From contig CM059199.1 of NCBI GenBank assembly GCA_030323885.1, forward strand, positions 35,038,590 through 35,102,589: a DNA stretch of 64,000 nt, read 5' to 3'. Positions 1 to 10,883 of the stretch are shown here, piece after piece; the first letter of the stretch is position 1, and every line of letters starts with the position of its first letter. This DNA is from Branchipolynoe longqiensis. Its lineage: Eukaryota; Annelida; Polychaeta; Phyllodocida; Polynoidae. A program made the translations under genes and the position numbers. The notes below the pieces were generated by a model. The model ran no database searches, was not told the origin of the DNA, and saw nothing but the letters and a program-made list of their open reading frames with translations.

Positions 1-165
1 TAAGTCTGAATAGACTTGTTTTCACCATTAGACAGTTTGTCGAAAGAAAGCCCGACCCTACACTTTTACCGACCCAAGGGATTTTTAACCTCCCACACCA
101 CATAGACATGGTATGAGAGCAACTGGCCTTTGATGACACTTTAAGTTATACACAGCGGTACGGTT
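1..165 (-). mobile_element. SINE-B fragment, cut by window edge
   Basis: The reverse complement matches the 3' two thirds of the SINE-B copies at 42278-42598 and 12758-13072, including the conserved stretch CCCTTGGGTCGGTAAAAGTG. The tRNA-like head is not recognisable here; similarity fades after about 165. Confidence 0.75.
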
Positions 166-256
166 CTACAGTTCTGGTTTTACGTTTTAATCCCGTCTAC
201 ACCTTTATCAGCATGGTCACCATTTGTTCCTTCGGGTTTTATGTCCTGACAACAGC

Positions 257-1335
257 GAAGGTGTTGCAGCGCTAATCCGCTCCAGCCAACCCCACAATCC
301 CTAATCTAGTCTAATCCCACGACTCCCACAGTGTGGTCCGATATCTTAAATTGCAATTTCATCTTCTGTACGGAAGCCATTACTCTGACCATTAGATCTG
401 CCACATAATATCCTACATAGGTGAGGAACATGGAGTATTAATCCTCTCCAGTCAACCTCCAAATCCCCCATCTAGTCTAACCCCACGACTCCCACAGTGC
501 GGTCTGATACCTTTAATCGCAATGTTGTCTTGTGTATGGAAGCCTTTGCTCTAAACTTTAGATCTGCCACTTGCTATGCTAGATAAGTGAGGAGCATGCA
601 ACACTAGTTCTCTTCAGCCAACCCCACAATCCCTAATCTAGTCTAATCCCACCACTCCCACAGTGCAGTCTGATATCTTAAATCGCAATGTTGTCTTGTA
701 TACGGAAGCCTTTATTCTAAACATTAGATCTGCTGCATGATATCCTACATAAGTCAGGAGTACACAGTGCCAATCCTCCCTGGCTATCCCAACAATCCCC
801 AATCTAGTCTAATCCCATGACTCCCACAGTGTGGTCTGATAGCTTCCACGTTCGAACCCTGGTCGTATACTTGTCGCTTCCTAGCCAGGCGCTCTGCATT
901 ATTAGGATAGGGCAAGGACTGGTTGGGACAGTGTCAGGTCAGGATAATGTGACTGAGTGGGATATCAGGTCATGGTGCTGGCGACCTGGTTTCCCAGTGG
1001 CACAGCAGTCTAAAGTCACCACGAGTGTGCACTGTCACAAGTCGGTACCCATCCTGTTATGACCCCAGATGTTGCCAGGATGTAAAGCTCCAAGAACCAA
1101 CCAACTGACCAATAGCTTTCATCGCAATGTCGTCCTGTGCATGGAAGTATTTACTCTAAACATTAGATCTACCACATGATATCATACATAAGTGAGGAGT
1201 ATCCAGCAACCAATCCTCCCCAACCAACCCCATAATCCCTAATCTAGTCTAATCCCACGACTCCCACAGTGTGGTCTGATATCTTAAATCACAATGTTGT
1301 CTTTTGTATGGAAACCTTTACTTCAAACATCCTAC
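257..1335. repeat. Tandem repeat, ~166-bp unit, five copies, interrupted by a SINE
   Basis: The word AATCTAGTCTAATCCCA-like recurs with start-to-start distances of 167, 165 and 166 bp for the first four units (near 281, 448, 613, 779). The fifth sits near 1218 because a 266-bp SINE plus duplicated target splits unit four. Units diverge by perhaps 10-20 percent. The period is nucleosome-like. Whether this is the edge of a larger satellite cannot be seen. Confidence 0.85.
846..1111 (+). mobile_element. SINE-A, 5'-truncated, inserted in the 166-bp repeat
   Basis: It starts near the tRNA B box (GTTCGAACCC) and runs through the family body (GACTGAGTGGGATATCAGGT; CACTGTCACAAGTCGGTACC) to the AACCAACCAA tail. 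Flanks are ATAGCTTcCA at 839 and ATAGCTTtCA at 1112, a clear target-site duplication. Removing it restores the satellite unit. Confidence 0.85.
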
Positions 1336-1338
1336 ACA

Positions 1339-1647
1339 TAAAGCTAAGTTTCCATATACGTGGTATGGGGCATGCAGCATGCCGCATGCGAATGCGAATG
1401 CGGCATGCAGCACAGATACCCATGCGATTTTCGGTCTTTCTACAAATTTGTGAAGGAAAGTCAACGTTCCTCTTGTTTCCTATGGCAAATGGGGCAGCAT
1501 TCGCATTCGCACCGATCCACTTTGCACATTTGCATTCGCATTCGCATTCGGACATATGGGAGCACTACTGTGCCCATATATGCTTTTCCATATTTTACCG
1601 AATTCACATTCGCATCCCACAGCCCATGTATATGGAATCTTAGCTTA
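1339..1647. mobile_element. Non-autonomous TIR element with GAATGCG-rich interior
   Basis: The left end TAAAGCTAAGTTTCCATATA pairs with the right end, whose reverse complement is TAAGCTAAGATTCCATATAC. The interior is reiterated GAATGCG / GCATGC on the left and CGCATTC on the right, so the whole element can fold on itself. Open frames here are read through these words and are not genes. It abuts the MITE-1 copy that follows. Confidence 0.7.
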
Positions 1648-1999
1648 AAGCTGCATAGTCTGATGAAAACATCAAATTTTCAAAACCAAAAACAATTATC
1701 TAGATTTGATTCTACATATCTACCTTCGATACTGATGCACTTATTCAACATTTACCGGCACATAGAAGGGACGACTGAGTCAATTAATAGAACCTGTTAC
1801 TGCAGAAGCCTATAGTGATCGAGTTTTGGCAAGCTTGCCAAAATTTATTTGGCATGTTTCCATATCAAATATCTCAAAAGTTTGCGATTTAAAATAATAG
1901 TTACTTCAAACTAAAGTAAGGTAGATTATAATGAACAACCTAATATATTTATCTCAGAAAATGAGAGAAACTCAAATCCATCGCACTATGCAACTTTAA
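1645..1999 (-). mobile_element. MITE-1 copy (complete, ~355 bp)
   Basis: It begins TTAAAGCTGCATAGTCTGAT and ends with the inverse form GCACTATGCAACTTTAA. Internal landmarks shared with the other copies: ATTATCTAGATTTGATTCTA and TTACTTCAAACTAAAGTAAG. It has no coding capacity. Orientation is set relative to the copy at 32213. Confidence 0.85.
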
Positions 2000-2410
2000 G
2001 TGAGCTGTGCTGTTGCCTTTTTCAGCCGTGCCCAGCGACCCACCATCTATCCTAATCGCACCCATCGCACAGTGCCTTTACAGTTGCCGACACGGTGCAC
2101 TATGCATCTTAATCCCACACGCTGACAGGTCCCCGATCATTCCTGGACATCTCCCTTGTCCTATGCCGGCTCATGCTTCCCACGTTCCATGCTCCCCTCA
2201 CACAGCGCTACCGCTGGCAGGGCACCGATCAATGGCCGCTGACAACTAGTCCACAGGGATCGGCAATTATTTAGCCGGCTCTACAGTTGGAGGGTGGTGC
2301 TGGTAGCGGCAGCCTGAAGGCAGTGTTTCAGGCAATGAACTGCTGTAGCAGTGTGTTCTAAAAATAGAATGCCTTTATTGTTAAGGTTGATTTTAAACTA
2401 CCGCTTTGAC
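2000..2410. other. Unassigned sequence
   Basis: C-rich on the + strand up to about 2230, with short words such as CATCGCAC and CCGACACGGTGCA. No convincing coding frame, RNA or repeat partner in the window was recognised. Confidence 0.4.
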
Positions 2411-2600
2411 AGGATGGCCGAATGAGTTAGAGCGTCCGTCTCACGTGCTGGCAGATCATGGAATAGTGGGTTCGAATCCTGGTTGTGTCAAACCAATGAC
2501 TTAAAAATTGATACTGTCACTTCCTAGCCTGCGACTCAGCATTATTAGGATAGTGCAAGGAGCAGTGGAATGAGGAAGACAAATCTTCTTAAACAACTAA
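2411..2600 (+). mobile_element. SINE-C (short-tailed relative of SINE-A)
   Basis: The tRNA-like head GGATGGCCGAATGAGTTAGA with B box GGTTCGAATCC is shared with SINE-A. After GGATAGTGCAAGGAGCAG it switches to the SINE-C tail (GGAATGAGGAAGAC, then TTAAACAACTAATGTAC). Part of the usual tail is deleted. Confidence 0.8.
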
Positions 2601-2800
2601 TGTACAACAACAACAAAAATATATATCCTACAAGGGTATTGGGATTCATGGCACATTACACTAGATTTAATAATTTAATTAGGTATACCTCCATCCCTTA
2701 GGTTTCACATAGGAAACCTTACCCACATGGAATTTTAGAACAATCCATTACAATAAAGCCACGGTCACTACATTGATTGATTATTTCTTTCCTCCCACCA

Positions 2801-3121
2801 GACAAGTTGGCTGAATCGCAAAGAGCACTTGTGGGATTTCATGCGTCTGAACCCCGACCGAGTCAATCCAAAGACTTACCAAATTTATAGTCATTGCTAC
2901 CTAACCGGGTTCTCAGCATTAGTAGGATATGACAAGGAGTGGCTTGTTCAGAATCAGGATAATATGACTGAGTGGGATTATCGGGTCATAATCCCCGCAG
3001 CGCGCGCTTACTTCCAATTGGAGAGTGCAATAAAATCACCATGACTGCGCATGATCCTAAGTCAATAGACATCCAGATATGACCTTGCTAGGATGTAAAA
3101 CCCCAATAACTAACCAAACAA
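2801..3121 (+). mobile_element. SINE-A copy, diverged
   Basis: The body landmarks GGATAATATGACTGAGTGGG and the ATGTAAAACCCCAATAACTAACC tail region are present, and the head is degraded (TGGCTGAATCGCAAAGAGC). It is an older copy than most, judging by substitutions. Confidence 0.75.
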
Positions 3122-3304
3122 CAACATATCCTTGCAATATTTCACAACATATATTAATAAAGATGATATATGATGTTCAACATATTTGTATCATATTTCC
3201 AAATTTAAAGACAAAACAAACTTATATTATATAATAAATTATAGTCGCTGTGGAGATAAATCAATCATGATGACAAGGAACCTGACGAACCCTAAGTACT
3301 GGCA

Positions 3305-3622
3305 CCCTCCCAGCCAGCATTGCCAGCTGGGCCGTGGGTGGGCCCCACATGGACAGCCCATCTGGGGCCCAGCTAAATTTGGCCATAGGCTCCTAGTGGG
3401 ACCCACCTGGGCTAGCACAGGTGGGCCTATCTGTTATTGAATATGTTCACTATATCTTAGACAAAATAAGATTTTTTTTTTTAACCTGGGAATCTAGCTC
3501 ATATGGGGACCATCTTATGACCACTTCAGAGCCCACCTGGAGCCCCTGCCCAGCTGTGCCCAGCTCGCCCATTGCCAACCCATGTAGGGCCCACCAGGAC
3601 ATGTTGGCTGGGCTATAATCAA
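3305..3622. mobile_element. TIR element with CCCAGCTGGG/GGGCCCACC interior
   Basis: CCCAGCCAGCATTGCCAGCT near the left end is matched at the right end by the inverse of CCCAGCCAACATGTCC. The interior alternates GGGCCCCA, CCCACCTGGG and CCCAGCTG words on both sides of an AT-rich centre (3425-3490). It has no coding capacity. The exact boundaries and target duplication are uncertain. Confidence 0.6.
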
Positions 3623-3689
3623 TGTCTGATGTGGACGCCCTGTTCCCTACAATTGTCACCTTCATCAGACGGAAGAAACTACAGTGCAC

Positions 3690-4060
3690 CCCTCCAAACA
3701 GAGCGTGCGGAAGGTCGGGAGTTCGAATCCCAGCCGAGTCAAATCAATTACTTATATAATTGATACCTGATGCTACCTAGCTTGGTGTTCGACATTAATA
3801 GAATAGGACAAGGAATGGTTAGCACAGTTTCATGATAATCTGACTGTGTGGGATATTTGACCGGCTGCCTGGTCCTTCGGTGGGGTAGGACCATGAGCGC
3901 GCATTGTCACAAGTCGGTACCCATCCTGATATGCCCTGATAGATTGGTTGGTTGTTGGAGTTTTACTTCCTGGCAATATGTAAGGTAATATCAGGACTGG
4001 ATATGACATTGGATGTTGCTAGGACGTAAAACAACAAAAAGAAACAAACGAAATTAAAAC
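3690..4060 (+). mobile_element. SINE-A copy holding an inverted SINE-A tail
   Basis: The head and body of a + strand SINE-A run to about 3945 (GCATTGTCACAAGTCGGTAC). A piece of minus-strand SINE-A 3' end then appears (3949-3999, TTGGTTGGTTGTTGGAGTTT). The original + strand tail resumes at about 4000 (GATGTTGCTAGGACGTAAAA). Confidence 0.75.
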
Positions 4061-4256
4061 AGTCAGTCACTCACACTGCCTTCACTCTTCCGAATTTTAC
4101 TCTCTGTTCCTGGAGTCAGTCACTCACACTGCCGTCAGTCCTCCTAATTAAACCCTCTGTTCCTGGAGTCAGTCACTCACACTGCCTTCAGTCCTCCTAA
4201 TTAAACGCTCTGTTCCTGGAGTCAGTCACTCACACTGCCTTCAGTCCTCCTAATCA
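4061..4256. repeat. Minisatellite, 53-bp unit, four copies
   Basis: AGTCAGTCACTCACACTGCC starts at 4061, 4114, 4167 and 4220, an exact 53-bp spacing. Units end CTCTGTTCCTGG. It directly abuts the SINE tail before it. Confidence 0.9.
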
Positions 4257-4482
4257 CTCCATTCAAATCGATCCCTATCACCATCCCTTCCATTACTTAC
4301 CCTTCCTTTGTGCTCCATTCGTCTGCATCATGTCTTCTATTGTCATGCCTTCATCTTCCAACCATTCCCCTCACTCTTACTTCTTACATCCGGTCGTTTT
4401 GAGTTTCTCCCTTTTTCTGAGATAACTAAATACATCAGATTGATTATTATTTTATTTTAATTTAATTTTTACATTAGTTGAT

Positions 4483-4750
4483 TCATCATCATCATCATGC
4501 TGTCGGTCGCGATGCGACAAAGACTGCTTTCATTACTTGACTGCCGTTCTCCATTTAGCGCTCTTCTGTGAGAGTTGCGTCCATGAGTCGGTGTTAATGT
4601 CTCTCAGCTTCAGGTTTCTCTTGATGGTATCCTTGAACCGGAGACGAGGGCGCCCTCTCTTTCTGTAGCCAGAAGACAGTTGACAATAGAGGATCTGCTT
4701 TGGTAGCCTGTCTGATGAAATCCTCATGAGGTGTCCAGCCCACCGGAGAT
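4483..4750 (-). mobile_element. 3' end of an RTE-type LINE (remnant of RT C-terminus)
   Basis: On the minus strand the frame 4533-4727 ends with a pattern familiar from the C-terminal tail of RTE/BovB-like endonuclease-reverse transcriptases: GRPRLRFKD, then an N-terminal-of-W spacing and W.TAVK. A short 3' UTR and a GATGATGATGA tail follow. A second fragment of the same 3' end lies at 31960-32098 (+). The RT core and endonuclease are absent. Confidence 0.7.
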
Positions 4751-4762
4751 TCGTTTTATTTA

Positions 4763-4935
4763 TTTTTTAACATTAGTTGATTAAGCGGGGTAAATTTCAA
4801 TCAACGACAATCATTCCACTGCTCCTTACCTTATCGTAGTAATGTTGAGCGCCAGGCTAGGTAGTAACAAGTACCAAATTCGAAGTCATTGGTTTCACTC
4901 AGCCAGGGTTCGAACCCGGGGGGGTTGAATCCCAC
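4763..4935 (-). mobile_element. SINE-C copy
   Basis: Inverse of the SINE-C tail (AACATTAGTTGATTAAGCGG, ATTCCACTGCTCCTT) followed by the inverse tRNA-like B box (GGGTTCGAACCC). The head is cut short at about 4935. Confidence 0.75.
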
Positions 4936-5003
4936 AACCTACGAAAACAAGAGGCAGACATGCGACTCATCCATCCATTTCGTCTGGCTTACCTCGAAGC
5001 AAT

Positions 5004-5103
5004 ATTTACTTTAAATGGCTAACTTCGGAGATATTTGAAGTGCAAACATCAACAATTAATTTTGGCAAGTAGATCAAAATTCGGACACCATAGGCTTCAA
5101 CAT
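5004..5103 (+). mobile_element. MITE-1 internal fragment
   Basis: AAATGGCTAAC, ATATTTGAAGTGCAAACAT and GACACCATAGGCTTC are in the same order as in full copies. Neither TIR is present. It abuts a SINE-C insertion at 5104. Confidence 0.7.
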
Positions 5104-5345
5104 TTGGTTGTTGTTTGTTGGTCCATTAGTTGTTTAAGCAGGGGAAATTTCAATCGTGGACAGTTGGTCTTCCTCATTCCACTGCTCCTTGCCCTATCCT
5201 AATAATGCCGAGCGCCTGGCTAGGAAGCGACAAGTATCAATTTTTAAGTCATTGGTTTGACTCGACCAGGGTTCGAACCCACGACCCCACGATCTACCAA
5301 ACATGGGAGACAGACGCTCTAACTCATTCGGCCATCCCGTCTGGT
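5104..5345 (-). mobile_element. SINE-C copy, near full length
   Basis: Read on the minus strand it has the tRNA-like head (GGGATGGCCGAATGAGTTAG), B box GGTTCGAACCC, body (CTAGCCAGGCGCTCGGCATT) and the SINE-C tail ending AAACAACTAATGGACCAAC. It is a good reference copy for the family. Confidence 0.85.
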
Positions 5346-5516
5346 ATTAATCCATTCAATTATAATCTAAAGGCTCTAACCCATTTGAAATCAATCACCA
5401 CACCACGAGGATTGTTATATATGCCGAGACATAGATCTCTATGTAAACAAAAAAAAAGCCATGCCCTATTTTGCTCATTGCATAAGTACTAAGTTATTTC
5501 ATCATTGTGTACCAGA

Positions 5517-5827
5517 TCCGGTAGCTGTTCCGGTATAGCGCATGACTTCCGTTCGGGATATGAGGAATTTGATTCCCGGTCGAGTCAAACCAATGACTTA
5601 TAAAAGTGATACTTATCGCTTCCTAGCTTGGTGCTCTGCATTACTAGGATAGGGCAAAGACTGGATAACTCAGTGTCAGGACAATGTGACAGAGTGGGAT
5701 AATGGGTCATGGTGGCCTGATTTCCCAGTGGGGCAGCACTATAAAGTTGACACGAGTGCTCACTGTCACAAGTCCTGATATGACCTTAGATGTTGCCAGG
5801 ATATAAAATTCCAACAACCAACCAACC
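5517..5827 (+). mobile_element. SINE-A copy
   Basis: A diverged head (GGTAGCTGTTCCGGTATAGC) precedes TTGATTCCCGGTCGAGTC. The body then runs in order to the AACAACCAACCAACC tail. Confidence 0.8.
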
Positions 5828-5842
5828 AATAATTATTGTGAC

Positions 5843-6062
5843 CAGGCGGGCTGGCCGAATGAGTTAGAGTGTCCGTCTCCTGTGTTGGTAGATTGTGTGT
5901 TCGAATCGTGGTCGAGTCAAACCAATGACTTAAAAATGTATACTTGTCGCTTCCTAGCCAGGCACTCAGCATTATTAGGATAGGGCAAGGAGCAGGGTAA
6001 TGAGGAAGACCAATCGTCCATGATTGAAATGTCCCTTGCTTAAACAACTAATGTACCAACAA
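5843..6062 (+). mobile_element. SINE-C copy, full length
   Basis: The head GCTGGCCGAATGAGTTAGAG and body are followed by GGAGCAGGGTAATGAGGAAG and TTGCTTAAACAACTAATGTA. Only about 15 bp separate it from the preceding SINE-A. The two share the first ~150 bp and then differ, which shows the family relationship directly. Confidence 0.85.
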
Positions 6063-6320
6063 AATTGTGCTGTAGTTCTGTGATAATTGTTCAGAAATGT
6101 GAGAGTGCACTGGAGGCGTAGAGAATTGACCCAGATGAGTTAGGAACACCCCTATCCCCATACTTCCTCACCCATCCACTATGACCACTTCGGATGGCAT
6201 TCACTACAGCATTCAACAGAGCAGAAAGTATCGCGGTATTAAAATAGCATCTCCGCAGTAATGGTTTGCTCCATGTGAATCTCATAATGGAGATAAGAGT
6301 GCCTGCACGCTGATGGTGAA

Positions 6321-6643
6321 GGTGGTTTCTTCATTAGGTAGCTGCACGTGCCTCACATGTGGAAGGTTGGAAGTTCAGTCCCCAGTCGAGTCAAACCAAT
6401 GACTTTAAAATTTAGACGTTTCGCTTCCTAGCCTGGTGCTCCGCATAAATAGGATAGGGCAAGAACTGGTTATCCAGTGTCAGGATAATGTGACTGAGTG
6501 GGATATAGGGTCATGGTGCCAGCAGCCCGATTTCCCAGTGGGGCAGCACTATAAAGTCGCCATGAGTGTGCACTGTCACAAGTCGGTACTCATCCTGATA
6601 TGACCTTAGATGTTGCCAGGACGTAAATCTCCAACAACCAAAG
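6321..6643 (+). mobile_element. SINE-A copy
   Basis: The head is degraded (TAGGTAGCTGCACGTGCC). From GTCGAGTCAAACCAATGACT the body is complete to CTCCAACAACCA. Confidence 0.8.
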
Positions 6644-7195
6644 CATCCATCACTAGGTAGCTAGCTACCTGTTTGTATATTGCAAACAACACCAGTCTGC
6701 CAACATAGTGCCTCTTTTTTCCCGTGTCTTTCCCTCTTTAACCTTCTCCTGCTTCCTATTCCCTGCAGCTACAACCTGCCTGCCGGCCTTCCCACCACAA
6801 CCACCCCTCTGATCTCTCACGCGTTCTATTTTTAGCTCATTTCCTTGAACGCGCCACTGCTATTTTGCTGCTGTGGGCGGGGGGGGGGGGGGGGGGGGGC
6901 AGTAGGATTGTCTCGACATATTAGTGGTTTGGCAATGAAAGAGTTCCATCGATTTTCACTAAATTGGCAAAAGAAGAGAAGGCATTTCTACACCAGGTCC
7001 TTTTTGTGAATTGTCGGTTTCTATGGTTCAGCAATTGTATGCGTATGTGAGAGGTCGGAAGTCTGTACTGAGGATGTGTTACTGACGGATTGTTCATTAC
7101 ATTTAATTAGTATTGCTAATACTAATCCTAAATGCTATAAATAAATGTCATCTCGATTTAATCGGCAATTATACTGAGATTAATTTTAAGTAGTA

Positions 7196-7233
<38 letters not shown>

Positions 7234-7608
7234 TGCATAAAAACTTATGTGAATATAAATTAATGGAAGTTCCAATATATAAATATTGTATTTGATCCTA
7301 ACTACATTCTGCCAGCATTATGTGTTAGTCGCAGCAAAATTAAAAATATGTGTATATGTGATGTATAAGAATTATGCGAGTATAAAGGTGTATAAGGAAA
7401 TATTCCTTAATATTATCAATCATTGTGTACTAGTACTACACTATGGCTGGCTCTACCACTGGTTGAGACTGGTGGCGCCACCACCACCCAATCCTTCCAG
7501 TGAGTGACTGACGGACCGATTGATGAATGTGTCAACATTAATATCTTTTTCTACTTACATCCACATAACCCATGCTCTATGCAACAAGCATGTATGCGGA
7601 ATCTTAAG
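6644..7608. other. Unassigned AT-rich stretch with a poly-G tract and a (TA)n run
   Basis: It holds a run of 21 G at 6879-6899 and a TA dinucleotide run at about 7198-7227. Short frames here have no recognisable family features. No gene or repeat partner was seen. Confidence 0.5.
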
Positions 7609-7942
7609 TTTAGTTGGTTGGTTCTTGGAGTTTTACGCCCTGGCAAGATCTAAGGTCATATCAGGATGGGTACCGACTTGTGACAGTGCACACTCATGGT
7701 GACTTTATAGTGTTGCCCCACTGGAAGACCAGGCCACCAGCACCATGACCTGATATCCCACTCAGTCACATTATCCTGACACCAAGCCAACCAGTCCTTG
7801 CCCTATCCTAATAATGCGGAGCGCCTGGGTAGGAAGCAACAGGTATCAATTCTTCAAGTCATTGATTTGGCTTGAGCGTCAATTGAACCCCCGTCCTTCC
7901 GCACTGCAAGCCTGCGCTCTATTGATTCGGCCACCGCGTCCA
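7609..7942 (-). mobile_element. SINE-A copy, full length
   Basis: The inverse tail TTGGTTGGTTCTTGGAGTTT leads through the body to an inverse head of the GGTGGCCGAATCAATAGAGC type. Confidence 0.85.
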
Positions 7943-8033
7943 CTATCTTTAGCTCCACAGATGTTCACAAATGCCTGCGTTCTAGAAGGATGCACGAAGA
8001 GTGCCCGTATTGATGCAGCCAATGCCTCCCAGA

Positions 8034-8495
8034 GGGCGTAATCGATGATTAATCAACGCGGGTCACCCGAGCCACCTTTTGGCGCATGCGCACAACCTAC
8101 AGACTCAGGATGAATAAACAAATACGCTTCTCCATGCTCTGGGTGGAAAAGATGGTGGCCTAATCCAAAATTTAATAATTCTTTTTAATAACTGATATAA
8201 GTACAGCAAAATAGGATTTAAAGTATTTTATGATTGTATTAGCTGACAATCTGGGTTATTAGGGGAAAAAACATTAAAACAACACGTAGGACTTGTACTG
8301 GTAGCTGTTATCCTACAGGTACCAGCACAAATGTGACATCATCGCTCCTAGCCAACCCCAGTTGAGTGGGTTACTGGGGTCAGGCTTCTTTGCACATGGC
8401 ACTTGTATTTGTCGACTCCACTCGCGGTGTTCGATTTTAAATTATAGCAACTCGGGTGGCCCGAGTCACCCGGGTCGTGTTAATCAAATACGGCC
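8034..8495. mobile_element. TIR element with GGGTCACCCGAG subterminal words
   Basis: The left end GGCGTAATCGATGATTAATC, continuing into a CGGGTCACCCGAGCCACC motif, is mirrored at the right end (GGTGGCCCGAGTCACCCGGG, then GTTAATCAAATACGGCC). The element at 31161-31613 has homologous outer ends (TCGATTATGAC / TCGATTATGGCC) and a related CGGATGATCCGAG word. The interior is AT-rich without a frame. Confidence 0.7.
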
Positions 8496-8966
8496 AGAGT
8501 GACTGCAGGTACCCGATCCATAGCAAGCAGGACCAGGAAACTCCAGCACAGGCCCTTCCTTGTACCTGTGTACAGATAGCGTCTGGTATCGACCACCATC
8601 AAGGAAGGCCTTACAACATAGTAACGACTGCCCCACGCGATAGCGCTATAAACCAGAGGTAAGGAGCATGCATCCAGCTACAGGACTATAACACTTAACT
8701 TACTGTACTATCAAAAAACTAGAAAAGAAAATGTCAGAAGATCAAAACCATAGCAAATTTTCAATAAATAACAGCTAGTTTTGTCTACTTTATTCTGGTA
8801 TTCCCGAATAAATAACAGATAGTTTTGTCGACTTTATTCTGGTATTCCCGAATCTATATTAGGGTCTGGGCATTCTATGAGGTGTTATTGGAGTTATTTT
8901 TAACGCAGCTAATTTTAAATTTAAACCAGATAAGTAGTAAGATGTTATAGGGTAATCCTGTATCGC

Positions 8967-9035
8967 TATGGGGCAACACAACACTATAAAGCCGTGGTAA
9001 GTGCACTGTTACAAATCAGTACCGGACCTTATACC
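8967..9035 (+). mobile_element. SINE-A fragment
   Basis: ACACTATAAAGCCGTGGTAA and CACTGTTACAAATCAGTACC match the SINE-A body at reduced identity. It is cut on the right by the TIR element that follows. Confidence 0.5.
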
Positions 9036-9345
9036 CTACCCCAGTCACACTAAGACCTACTGCTTGCGACCACTTGACGACCACAAAACGAATGGTTGGA
9101 TGCAAAGAGGTTGCAAAGTGTGCCTCTATTGTCGTTGATCTTCTTACGACCATTTTGGTTACACGGGGGTTGCAGCTACTGCACTAAAAACCTCCTTGCG
9201 ACCATTCTGGTTGCAAGTAGGTCGGCGGTTATTGCTTTGGTCGAAAGAAGGTTGCATAAAGGTGGGTTCTTTGGTTCAAAGTGGTCACACAGTAGTAATA
9301 AAGTAGTCACAAGCGGTCGCAAACAGTAGTGTGACTGGGGCTTTA
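9036..9345. mobile_element. TIR element, GGTTGCAAG/TTGCGACC interior
   Basis: The left end CCCCAGTCACAC mirrors the right end GTGTGACTGGGG. Inside, GGTTGCA, GCGACCA and GTGGTC recur about every 15-25 bp across the whole length, with a shared CTACTGCACTAAAAACCT segment also in the element at 10392-10680. It is non-coding and was probably inserted near an old SINE-A fragment. Confidence 0.75.
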
Positions 9346-9965
9346 AATCGTTAGTAGTCTGTGAGCGTAGCCCAATTCAATACATTGTATCCAGTCTAAA
9401 CGTCATTGCAATGCAGCAAGGGTAGTGGTGGCGCCATCTGGCGGAAAACGCTAACTACTATGTACTGGTCGCCCCATGTATTGGGAAATGACGGTGATAG
9501 TAGGATTATAGAAATAGCCTAATTCTCTTTTTTTTTCACAATTAAAATCACTGACAGACTATGTACTGCTCACAGACATTGGTGTATAGAACTACCCTTC
9601 ATTTGTTTAATATTTTTGTTTACTTCTTCATCGTTTATTCGTATTGCAAAATAGGTTACTCAATGTGATTGATCTATTCTTATTTTATTTATTCATTTAT
9701 TGCTTCATTTATTCATCACAAAGCTATTACACGGTTAATATGTCTTTTCCGATGGGGTGCTTGGTAAATGGGAAGAGTGGACTGGGCGATAATATAGGAA
9801 GGTCAAGGAGTCCATTTTGCCTCTCTTATATTCTACCAGTTGTCTCAGTGATGGTAGAAAGTCGTCTGCTTGTGCGTATGTCTGATGTTACCGTTGTGTT
9901 ACCAGACAAGTAATCTCCGGCCGCAAACACAGCTCAGAATAGAGAACTCCCTAGCCATAAAGAAC
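9346..9965. other. Unassigned sequence
   Basis: Includes ATGCAGCAAGGGTAGTGGTGGCGCCATCTGGCGG at 9410-9445, split here only for description. A frame at 9644-9913 has no recognisable domain. No repeat partner was noticed. Confidence 0.35.
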
Positions 9966-10311
9966 ATGTTTGTTCTGTTTGTCGAGGTTTTACGTCCTAA
10001 CCACATCTAAGGTCATATCAGGACGGCTAGTCTACCGACTTGTGATAGTGGTGACTTTTAATACAGTAAAACCTCCCTAACCGACCACCTCCACATATCG
10101 ACCACTCCCCTCTATCGATCGCTTTATTTGGGTCCCAAGAATATCATTGTAACAATATTCTAACTCCCTAAACCGACCACTTCCCTAAATCGACCACTTA
10201 TAGTCGGTCCCAAAACTGGTCGATTTAGAGAGGTTTTACTGTAGTTGTATAGTGCTTCTCCACAGAAGACCAGGTTGTCGGCATCATGATCCATGATCTG
10301 AAGGTAGCCTT
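9966..10311 (-). mobile_element. SINE-A copy interrupted by a pogo-like MITE
   Basis: The inverse 3' half (GTTTTACGTCCTAACCACAT to GATAGTGGTGACTTT) lies left of 10062. The rest resumes right of 10243 (TATAGTGCTTCTCCACAGAA). The two parts join exactly in the SINE consensus. Confidence 0.8.
10062..10243. mobile_element. CAGTAAAACCTC MITE (pogo/Tigger-like, TA target)
   Basis: TACAGTAAAACCTCCCTAAC at the left is mirrored by AGAGAGGTTTTACTGTA at the right, with TA on both outer ends as expected for a Tc1/mariner-pogo target duplication. CCGACCAC and CGATCGC words recur inside. A second copy is at 44952-45133 and a half copy at 51832-51890. Confidence 0.85.
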
Positions 10312-10391
10312 TCAGAGGGATAATCTAATAAACCAATTGATTGTTCCTTATAAGCGAACCTAAATCAGTAATTAGTGAATACGCTAGTACC

Positions 10392-10680
10392 TAAAGCCTC
10401 AGTCACACTACTGCTTGCGACTACTTTGCGACCACAAAAAAAGGGATGGTCATAAAGAGGTTGCAAGATGGTCAAAAAGTGGTCTCCGACCTACTTGCGA
10501 CCATTTTGGTTACAAGGAGGTTGCAACTACTGCACTAAAAACCTTGTGGTCAAAATGGTCGCAAGGTTGGCGATCATTGCTTTGGTCATAAGGAGGTTGC
10601 AAGGAGATTACAAGAAGGCCGAAAGAAGGTGGGTTCTTTGGTGCAAAGTGGTCGTGGGTCGTAGTGTGACTTGGGCTTTA
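10392..10680. mobile_element. TIR element, GGTTGCAAG family (second copy)
   Basis: TAAAGCCTCAGTCACACTAC and its mirror GTAGTGTGACTTGGGCTTTA bound a 289-bp element. The interior repeats GCGACCA and GGTTGCAA. It is homologous to 9036-9345 with different internal spacing. Confidence 0.8.
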
Positions 10681-10883
10681 ATTGGAGATAGGCCTATGGG
10701 ATGAAATGTAGGTAAGTGTTTTGGTTTTGAAAATACTATTCTTCACAACACCATATAAATTTAAACATAAACAATTTCCGCCCAAAATCCTACCCGCCCC
10801 ACTAACTGGATGTGTTGCTCAATTTCACCCACCTGATACCATTTCCACCTGCATCAGTCTAGTTTCGTCCATTGTGAATGTGG

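Noticed and set aside
1269..1815. 124-151-codon frames rich in H, R, C, M.
   Set aside because: Read through GAATGCG words of a TIR element and into MITE-1.
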